Below, piece by piece: positions 58,544 to 64,000 of a stretch of DNA of 64,000 nt. Position 1 is the stretch's first letter; every line of letters starts with the position of its first letter. The notes under the pieces were generated by a model that saw only the letters and a program-made list of their open reading frames with translations, was not told the DNA's origin and searched no databases. Both the position numbers and the translations under genes were made by a program. The stretch spans positions 20,030 to 84,029 of the IMG/VR virus record IMGVR_UViG_3300017991_000091; one strand, written 5' to 3'. Source of the DNA: a virus.

Positions 58544-59503
58544 ATGGTAGATAGAAGTTCAGCAATGGAGAAAGAATTCTCAAAGAGTGGTGGAGGAAAC
58601 TACTTTAACTATGTGGATACTGCCAAATTGGAACGTTTAGGGATAACCCGGTATAAGCCCAGCATTGGAGAGAATATGATTCGGATCGTCTTTCCTCCTA
58701 CTAGGGAAGGGTTTTACGGCCTGGAAATCTTTAGGCATAGTAATGTTGGGGTCAACCGGAAAGCCTTCCTATGCTACAAAAGAATGTTTGATCAACCCTG
58801 CCTGATTTGTGATCAAGCAGATGCTTTCCGAAAAGAGGATCCTCAAGATAAGAGAGCGGCAGCCCTTTACGCTTCAAGAAGGTATTTATTCTTTGTTGTT
58901 GATGTTTCTAGTGATGCTGAAATGGCAAAGGGGGTTCGTTGGTTTGATTGTCCTGTTAAGTTGTTTAATGAAATTCGCTCCAGATCTAAGAATAAAAGAA
59001 GAGGAGGATCTGAGGATGGGGCAGATCATAAGAAATGGATCGACATAAGTCATCCAAAGGACGGTCGAGATATTTCCTTTGAGCAAACCAAAGAAGGAAA
59101 GAAATACGAGTACGTGGGTGTGGATTTACATACTTCGGATCCCTGTCCAGACGAGTGGTATGAGGATCTTCCAGAGTTTGAGGATATTTTAAAGATGTCC
59201 CCCGAAGAGGAGATCAGGGAAGCTTTATGTGGTGAAAATACCCCAGAGGAAGATTCAACCGATGATTCAACTGACGATACTCCAGATGAAGTAGTGGAAG
59301 AGGAACCGCCCCGGAGAAGATCAGCAGCTAAAGAACAAGAAGAAGTTGTTGAAGAAGAAGCACCACCAGCAGAAGAGGTGAAAAAGGAACCCAAGAGAAC
59401 GGAGACTACCAGAAGTGCTGGAACTGCCAGATCAAGTAGCATAAAGGAGAAGGTACAACAGCGTTTGGAACAGGCAAAAAGAGCGAAAGCGGGGGAAGAG
59501 TAA
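58544..59503 (+). CDS. Single-stranded DNA-binding protein (gp32-like)
   Basis: 319 residues. The core has RIVFPPTREGFYGLE, a zinc region with Cys77, Cys86 and Cys89 (CYKRMFDQPCLIC) and RRYLFFVVDV, the layout of T4 gp32-type proteins. A long acidic tail (residues 230-300) ends in a basic region, SSSIKEKVQQRLEQAKRAK. It coats single-stranded DNA; acidic tails typically recruit replication proteins. Confidence 0.75.
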   Translation: MVDRSSAMEKEFSKSGGGNYFNYVDTAKLERLGITRYKPSIGENMIRIVFPPTREGFYGLEIFRHSNVGVNRKAFLCYKRMFDQPCLICDQADAFRKEDPQDKRAAALYASRRYLFFVVDVSSDAEMAKGVRWFDCPVKLFNEIRSRSKNKRRGGSEDGADHKKWIDISHPKDGRDISFEQTKEGKKYEYVGVDLHTSDPCPDEWYEDLPEFEDILKMSPEEEIREALCGENTPEEDSTDDSTDDTPDEVVEEEPPRRRSAAKEQEEVVEEEAPPAEEVKKEPKRTETTRSAGTARSSSIKEKVQQRLEQAKRAKAGEE

Positions 59504-59934
59504 TGTCCTTTGAAGAAATCCAAAGTAAGTGGGTTAAGACAAGGAAGGATCATCAATGTATTTGGTGCGACGAAAAGATTGAAAGTGGAACCAAAGCACG
59601 CTATCGGGTATATACGTTTGATGGTGATTTTAATGCGGACTACATGCACGAAGAATGTTACGAAGCAATGAGTAGAACCGATGCGGATTTAGATGAAGGA
59701 TTCTTTCCAGGAGAATTTTTGAGAGGAAAAACTCCAGAAGAAATGGAATGGGATTCCATGGTAGAAGATGCGGTTTCCGAGGATCTTGAAAGATTTCCAA
59801 TGATGGAAAAATTGGATACTCTGGAAAGATCCATGGTTCATGAATTCTTAAAATCGGAAGTCGGCCTATTTTGTATCGGGGGAGTACTTCTAACGCTCAT
59901 TGCTTTTATAGCATTTGTGATTTGTATCCTTTGA
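59503..59934 (+). CDS. Zinc-finger protein with C-terminal membrane span
   Basis: 143 residues. CIWCDEKI with later HEECYE make a zinc site; residues 118-142 are a hydrophobic span (LFCIGGVLLTLIAFIAFVIC). It overlaps the SSB gene by one base. Function unknown; it may tether replication to the membrane. Confidence 0.5.
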   Translation: MSFEEIQSKWVKTRKDHQCIWCDEKIESGTKARYRVYTFDGDFNADYMHEECYEAMSRTDADLDEGFFPGEFLRGKTPEEMEWDSMVEDAVSEDLERFPMMEKLDTLERSMVHEFLKSEVGLFCIGGVLLTLIAFIAFVICIL

Positions 59935-59949
59935 CTTTGGAGAATTAAT

Positions 59950-60474
59950 ATGAATCAAGAACTTGAATCCGAATTAAATGATTTACAAGAGTCCTTACAG
60001 GAGTGTAAAGCCAATCTTCCTATTAATGCTCATGAACTTGATGAGGCTTGTCGAAGACAACCGCAACTTTATCATGAAATTGGGGAGTTATCCACTCTTG
60101 CTAAATCCTTGGCAAAAAGGGCAAAAGATACTCTAGATTTTTTGGAGGCTGATCTCAAATCAAGAATCCGAAGGAATCCAGAAGAATTTGGGCTTATGGG
60201 AAAAGTAACGAATGACGCGGTGAATGAAACCTTAACAATTCAAGAATCGTATCAGGAGGCTAAAAGGGATCTTATTGAGGTTTCAAAAGTAGCTGATGGT
60301 TTCTCCATCCTAGTAGATAGTATGGGACAAAGAAAGAGTATGCTGCAAAGTTTAGTATCTTTGTTTGTTCATAAATATTACGGGAACCAGAGTTTATTAG
60401 GGGAGGAAAGAGAACTCGATAAGTCCTTTGAAAGAGAAGTAGAAGAGGAAAGGAATCTGGAAAATGATTTCTAA
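59950..60474 (+). CDS. Coiled-coil protein in recombination cluster, 174 aa
   Basis: Mostly helical with heptads at 1-20 and 75-130. It resembles, from memory, a phage family that starts with a coiled coil, has RQPQLYHEIGELS and LIEVSKVADGFS, and sits near RecA and SSB genes. Function unknown; mediator or structural partner is possible. Confidence 0.55.
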   Translation: MNQELESELNDLQESLQECKANLPINAHELDEACRRQPQLYHEIGELSTLAKSLAKRAKDTLDFLEADLKSRIRRNPEEFGLMGKVTNDAVNETLTIQESYQEAKRDLIEVSKVADGFSILVDSMGQRKSMLQSLVSLFVHKYYGNQSLLGEERELDKSFEREVEEERNLENDF

Positions 60475-60550
60475 TTATGTTGAATTAAGTTTTGTTAAGT
60501 TGCATTGTTTTAAATTAAGTTAAGTTGTGTTGCGTTCCGTTCCATTTTAT
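60475..60550. repeat. Low-complexity TTAAGTTG-like stretch
   Basis: Several close copies of AAGTTG and GTTGTG runs around 60485-60535 (TTAAGTTGCATTG, TTAAGTTAAGTTGTG). No gene is encoded here unless the next gene starts upstream at 60525. It might be a recombination or transcription feature, or nothing. Confidence 0.35.
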
Positions 60551-60575
60551 TACTCCCAGCCATATCCAAGGGAGG

Positions 60576-61019
60576 ATGTATTTTCCGATAGCGATTGTGC
60601 TTGCATATTATTATGCTTGGTCGGGGTTTTACTTTATGTATTCGGATAATAAAACAATTGAGGAGTTCGTTTGTTGGCTACAACGAAGTTTTCCAAAACT
60701 GGCTTTTGTTGTAAAACAGCCTCTATATGAACTCTTTCCTGAGCCATCTAAATACAAGAGTTTCTGGAAGAACAAAAATGCACATATTGACATTTCAGTA
60801 TTCCGACACGGAAAGTTAGTATGTGCAATAGAGCCAGGAGGATTCCAGCATCTTACGGATAGGAAACAAATGGCAAGGGATAAGAAGAAGTCCTTTATTT
60901 GTAAAGAGAATGGGGTTAGTTTCCTTCCTTTAATGAATAGTTGTTTGAAAGAGAAAGAAGATAAAGAATTCAAGAAGTTATTGAAATTTGCCTTTTACAG
61001 TGAGAAGAAAGATGGATGA
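60576..61019 (+). CDS. PD-(D/E)XK-like nuclease (DUF2726-like)
   Basis: 147 residues from ATG 60576 (directly after GGGAGG; the frame opens earlier at 60525). A hydrophobic start (PIAIVLAYYYAW) may be a membrane span. The catalytic core is HIDISVFRHGKLVCAIEPGG, with Asp and Glu in place, and HLTDRKQMARDKKKSF, the order of DUF2726 and Vsr-type nucleases. Placed among recombination genes, it likely nicks or resects DNA. The substrate is unknown. Confidence 0.65.
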   Translation: MYFPIAIVLAYYYAWSGFYFMYSDNKTIEEFVCWLQRSFPKLAFVVKQPLYELFPEPSKYKSFWKNKNAHIDISVFRHGKLVCAIEPGGFQHLTDRKQMARDKKKSFICKENGVSFLPLMNSCLKEKEDKEFKKLLKFAFYSEKKDG

Positions 61020-61596
61020 ATTAGTTAAACGAATCAAAATAAAGTTTAAAAGTATCAGTCCTGTTCTGTTTGATCAATACATCGATCAGGAAAAAGAAGA
61101 GGGTGAAACCCCTCAACAATTTGAAGAGAGGTATTGGAAGGAAAGAGCCCATTACAATGAGGATGGAAAGGTAATCATCCCAGGTTTTCTTCTAAAGAGA
61201 ACTCTGGAGCCTGCTGCCAAACTTTTAGGAAAAAGAGTAGGAGGAGGAAAAAGAGGAAAAGGTTTAGTCCATTATATTAGATTGATACAAATTGAGGGAG
61301 ATATAGTTACCGAACTTACCAAAGATACAATTCAAGGAAGAAAATCTTTTGTCTCCTCTAATGGAAAACCAGATGGAGGAAGGATTTCAAGAAGATACCC
61401 AAAGATCCCTAAATGGGAAGGAACTCTTACAGTGGTTTATCCTACAATTGCTGGGGCCCTAAATGAACAAATTGTTTTGGAACATTTGCAGGTTGCTGGT
61501 GAATTTATTGGAATAGGTCATTGGAGGCCAGGTGCACCTTCCTGTGGAACTTTTGGAAGATTTTCAGTTGAGAGGATGGTGGATAAAAATGTCTAA
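61012..61596 (+). CDS. Conserved phage recombination-cluster protein, 194 aa
   Basis: Start ATG 61012 inside the nuclease gene (overlap). It has GFLLKRTLEPAAKLLGK, GRKSFVSSNGKPDGG and GEFIGIGHWRPGAPSCGTFG with FSVERM. A glycine-rich loop with GIG-RP-G-YGRF-like spacing recurs in phage proteins near RecA, and it loosely resembles RAMP/Cas7-type RNA or DNA binding. That link is speculative. Ends inside the RecA gene start. Confidence 0.5.
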   Translation: MDELVKRIKIKFKSISPVLFDQYIDQEKEEGETPQQFEERYWKERAHYNEDGKVIIPGFLLKRTLEPAAKLLGKRVGGGKRGKGLVHYIRLIQIEGDIVTELTKDTIQGRKSFVSSNGKPDGGRISRRYPKIPKWEGTLTVVYPTIAGALNEQIVLEHLQVAGEFIGIGHWRPGAPSCGTFGRFSVERMVDKNV

Positions 61597-62656
61597 AAAT
61601 GAAAAAATAGAAGATACGATTAAAGAGACTGCAAAACAATCCTCAGATATTATTGGACTTCCGGGAGTCCGCAATTTCTTTTCTACCGGATGTACGACTC
61701 TAGATATAGCTCTTGCAAACCAATATCCGGGTGGTATTCCGGTTGGTAGAATAGTCCACGTCTTTGGGGGAGGAAGTACTTCTAAATCCGTCTTAGCAAC
61801 AATGGTTTGTGGATATGCCCAACGTTCTGGAAAAAAAGCATATTATGCTGATATAGAACATACTTTGGATCCTCATTTTGCATCCTTATATGGACTAGAT
61901 TGTGATAAAGTGATTGTTGGACATCCTTCCACCCTAGAGGAGTTTTTTGATGTATATCTTTCAGATATCATCTATAATAAGACTCCTACTGGACAAATCA
62001 AAAAGAAGGATCCTCTAAACAGAGAATCGAAAATAGTAGTAGTTGACAGTGTCAGCGCGTTGCCCACCCAGGTCGAATTGGAAGAAAGTATGATGGACGG
62101 GACGTACGGAACCTCCAGAGCCAAACAGATGTCCAAAGGATTCCGAAAGTATTTATTTGCTCTTGCGGAAAGCAATACAACTCTATTTTGTATAGATCAA
62201 ACTCGCGATAATATCGGAGCAGGACCTTTTTCGGCGAACAAAGAGGTTACCTCCGGTGGAAGAGCTCTGGAATTTTATAGTTCAATTCAAATACATCTTA
62301 AGCACCTTTCAGGGATTAAAAACAAGGAAGGAAGCCCAATTGGAATCTGGGTAAAATTCAAGATTACGAAGAACAAGGTTGCCCCCCCATTCAAAGAAGG
62401 AAGATTCCGAATCTTATTCTCCTATGGCCTAGATGACATCTCCACAAATATCCAATTTCTTAATATTCTCCAAAATGGAGATCAAAAAGCAAAGAATAAA
62501 ACAACCACAATAAAAATATTTGATGAAGAAAAAACTCGAGTAGAGTGGATTCAATATATTGAAGAAAATAATAAGGAGAAAGAACTTCGTGAAGAAATCT
62601 GGAAAACCTGGCAAGAACTTCATAAAACTGAGAAGAGAAAAGCGAGGGTATGGTAA
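61589..62656 (+). CDS. RecA-like recombinase
   Basis: 355 residues from ATG 61589. The Walker A is GGGSTSKS (60-67), a variant of GPESSGKT in RecA; IVVVDSVSALP is the Walker B with DSVAAL-like sequence. LFCIDQTRDNIGAGPF resembles the RecA/UvsX L1-side region and GGRALEFYSSIQI is also typical. The C-terminal 100 residues are charged. It promotes strand exchange for recombination-dependent replication. Confidence 0.8.
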   Translation: MSKNEKIEDTIKETAKQSSDIIGLPGVRNFFSTGCTTLDIALANQYPGGIPVGRIVHVFGGGSTSKSVLATMVCGYAQRSGKKAYYADIEHTLDPHFASLYGLDCDKVIVGHPSTLEEFFDVYLSDIIYNKTPTGQIKKKDPLNRESKIVVVDSVSALPTQVELEESMMDGTYGTSRAKQMSKGFRKYLFALAESNTTLFCIDQTRDNIGAGPFSANKEVTSGGRALEFYSSIQIHLKHLSGIKNKEGSPIGIWVKFKITKNKVAPPFKEGRFRILFSYGLDDISTNIQFLNILQNGDQKAKNKTTTIKIFDEEKTRVEWIQYIEENNKEKELREEIWKTWQELHKTEKRKARVW

Positions 62657-62922
62657 TGAATGAAAACGATCTTAAAGAACAACTGGACAAATTAATTGAA
62701 GAATCCTCAGGATCTACTGATCCACAACACAAGAAATTAGTTCAACTTGCCAAACAGGCAAAAGCCAATAGAGCAAAGCTTGAAAAGAGTATCAGCAGTC
62801 TACAGGATTCCCTGGATCATCTGAGGGTATGTATTAAGTATCAACTCTTCGACCTTGAGGCGACTCGTCGAGAGAATTCATATCTGAGGAAGTTGCTGGA
62901 AGAGAGGAATGGACTAGAATGA
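62656..62922 (+). CDS. Small coiled-coil protein, 88 aa
   Basis: ATG 62656 overlaps the RecA stop. Two heptad segments (NDLKEQLDKLIEES and ANRAKLEKSISSLQDSL). Co-translated with the RuvC-like gene (overlap 4 bp). Function unknown. Confidence 0.5.
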   Translation: MNENDLKEQLDKLIEESSGSTDPQHKKLVQLAKQAKANRAKLEKSISSLQDSLDHLRVCIKYQLFDLEATRRENSYLRKLLEERNGLE

Positions 62923-63440
62923 GTCTATACATTGGAATTGATCCAGGACTTCAGGGAGCAATCGGAGTTGTCGATGAACAAGGAAAACATATATGGATAT
63001 ACGACACTCCCATTATAGAATTTACAAAAGGGAAGAAAAAGAAACGAGAATACGATATCCCGGCAATTAGAAATATTCTTATGAACTTTTCTGATATAGG
63101 ACCCACAAAAGTTACCGTCGCACTCGAAAAAATGCAGAGCCTACCCCCGGGAATCCGGATACAGGCCACCTTTGGTCTAGGATTATGTCAGGGTATTTTT
63201 GAGGGCCTCCTGGTAGGATTGAATATACCATATGAGTTAGTCATTCCAAAAACTTGGCAAAAGGAATTTCAAATTACAAAATCGAAAGGGGATAAGAAGG
63301 CACAGAGTCTAATGATCGCCGAAAGATTATTCCCCTCCGCAGAATTAAGGGGACCTAGAGGAGGGAAGAAGGATGGAAGAAGTGATGCCCTATTAATTGC
63401 CGAATGGATCAGAAGATCCAGTTTAGGGCAAATGGCATGA
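62919..63440 (+). CDS. RuvC-like Holliday-junction resolvase
   Basis: 173 residues. IGIDPGLQGAIG, VALEKMQSL and DGRSDALLIAEW give the acidic residues of the RuvC/RNase H fold in the right order (Asp, Glu, Asp/His-type). GVDPG-like start and length match RuvC. It cuts four-way junctions made by the RecA-like protein. Starts within the previous gene. Confidence 0.85.
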   Translation: MSLYIGIDPGLQGAIGVVDEQGKHIWIYDTPIIEFTKGKKKKREYDIPAIRNILMNFSDIGPTKVTVALEKMQSLPPGIRIQATFGLGLCQGIFEGLLVGLNIPYELVIPKTWQKEFQITKSKGDKKAQSLMIAERLFPSAELRGPRGGKKDGRSDALLIAEWIRRSSLGQMA

Positions 63441-63823
63441 AACTAAACAAAGAGACGATTAATTATGATATTGATCGCATGTCCGCAATTAAAGAGGCCG
63501 AAGAAAAAGGATTAAAAGTCGTCTATCCTAAGGATACTGAACTCCTTTTGGATATTGACACGGAAGAACAAATGCAGCTCTTTGAGGAAAGAGCAGAGTA
63601 TTTAAACCAATTTCTTCCGATAGATTTTGAAATTAAACAATCCCAATCAGGACACCCTCACTACCATATTTAGGTTACTTTAGAGGATCGAAAAGGTACT
63701 CTAGAAGATATTGAGAGGATATTCCTCCAACTATTTTTGGGGTCTGACCCAACCAGAGAATTTCTATCTTATTTGAGAGTTTTATCTGGAGAAGAACTCC
63801 CCACTTTGCTACTGGAGAGATAA
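63437..63823 (+). CDS. Conserved hypothetical protein interrupted by an in-frame TAG
   Basis: ATG 63437 overlaps the RuvC stop (ATGA). Codons 1-78 end in SGHPHYHI, then TAG at 63671-63673, then the same frame continues (VTLEDRKGTLEDIERIFLQ, then LGSDPTREFLSYLRV) to TAA 63823. The second half (LGSDP-RE-L-----G---PTLL-E) matches, from memory, the end of a phage/plasmid protein with SG-PH-HV before it, so the TAG lies inside one gene. It could be a nonsense mutation, a read-through site or an error. Confidence 0.6.
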
Positions 63824-63824
63824 A

Positions 63825-64000
63825 ATGAAATTAACATTCATCATAGCAGATACCTGGGGACCAATACTTCATGCCCAATATACGGGTCAAACCATTCCTA
63901 TTAGAAAAAGAACGGTGACCATAGATTTGACTTCTGAACAAGTAAATAAATTAAATTTACAAAAGACAGGAACAAACAAGGGAAAAGATGTATTCGAAGA
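63825..64000 (+). CDS. Hypothetical protein, 5' part (runs off window)
   Basis: ATG 63825, two bases after the previous stop. The 58 visible residues include DTWGPILHAQYTG and RTVTIDLTSEQVNKL, with KTGTNKGKD near the edge. Similar small proteins follow resolvase genes in other phages, from memory. Function unknown. Confidence 0.5.
   Translation, partial: MKLTFIIADTWGPILHAQYTGQTIPIRKRTVTIDLTSEQVNKLNLQKTGTNKGKDVFE

Noticed and set aside
63671-63673. Genome-wide recoding of TAG
   Set aside because: Many genes here end at TAG next to a new start (for example the ligase at 18268 and the RNA ligase), and no tRNA with CTA anticodon is seen.
1-64000. An attachment site, integrase or terminase
   Set aside because: I found no integrase or terminase gene and no att-like duplication at the tRNAs. 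They may lie outside this window.

Overview
The window is a contiguous piece of a large tailed (myovirus-like) bacteriophage genome. The evidence is a portal protein, a gp21-type prohead protease, tail-fibre-like proteins, a phage-encoded replisome and very tight gene packing with ATGA/TAATG overlaps. The DNA is AT-rich, with strong GGAGG-type ribosome sites. A Gram-negative host is likely: one gene has a lipobox signal peptide, one has a twin-arginine signal peptide, and the phage carries relatives of lipid A and Kdo enzymes (LpxH-like, KdsA). I cannot name the host or the phage.

Layout. Positions 1-16433 are a leftward late operon. It starts at the portal gene (16433) and runs through small membrane proteins and a lipoprotein (possible lysis or membrane functions), a cupin, an LpxH-like phosphoesterase, zinc-ribbon micro-proteins, a membrane-anchored trypsin-like protease, tail-fibre-like proteins, small beta-sandwich proteins and acidic head proteins. 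It ends in the prohead protease, which runs off the left edge. Positions 16434-16788 are a divergent control region. Everything from there to 64000 is rightward.

The rightward part begins with an accessory stretch (16.8-23.9 kb): ATP-dependent DNA ligase, HNH endonuclease, tRNA-Pro, tRNA-Gln, a 12-bp-repeat protein with a small partner, and several genes with broken frames. From 24 kb come a replication initiator-like protein, DnaB-like helicase, NADAR protein, 5'-3' exonuclease, RNA ligase, KdsA, two paralogous radical-SAM enzymes, a polynucleotide kinase, a TnpB nuclease, an SNF2-like helicase, an RlmN-like enzyme, FolE and primase. From 39 to 52 kb lie structured RNAs, a sugar-epimerase-like gene, QueE, a TerD-like protein, a class V aminotransferase, QueC, a Tat-exported protein and a DpdA-like transglycosylase. 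From 52 kb on there is a compact replication and recombination module: sliding clamp, UDG-DNA polymerase A fusion, clamp-loader ATPase, SSB, DUF2726-like nuclease, RecA-like ATPase and RuvC-like resolvase.

How the genes work together. FolE, QueE, QueC and DpdA form most of a pathway that makes a 7-deazaguanine and inserts it into DNA, probably to protect the phage genome from restriction. QueD is not in the window. RNA ligase and polynucleotide kinase form an RNA-repair pair, and NADAR may remove ADP-ribose from guanine. The most unusual items are a domesticated TnpB gene followed by a hairpin and a 63-nt sequence that matches the phage's own helicase gene; a tandem structured RNA upstream of the TerD-like gene; a second large structured RNA after the primase gene; and a cluster of frame disruptions at A-runs that could be decay or assembly error.
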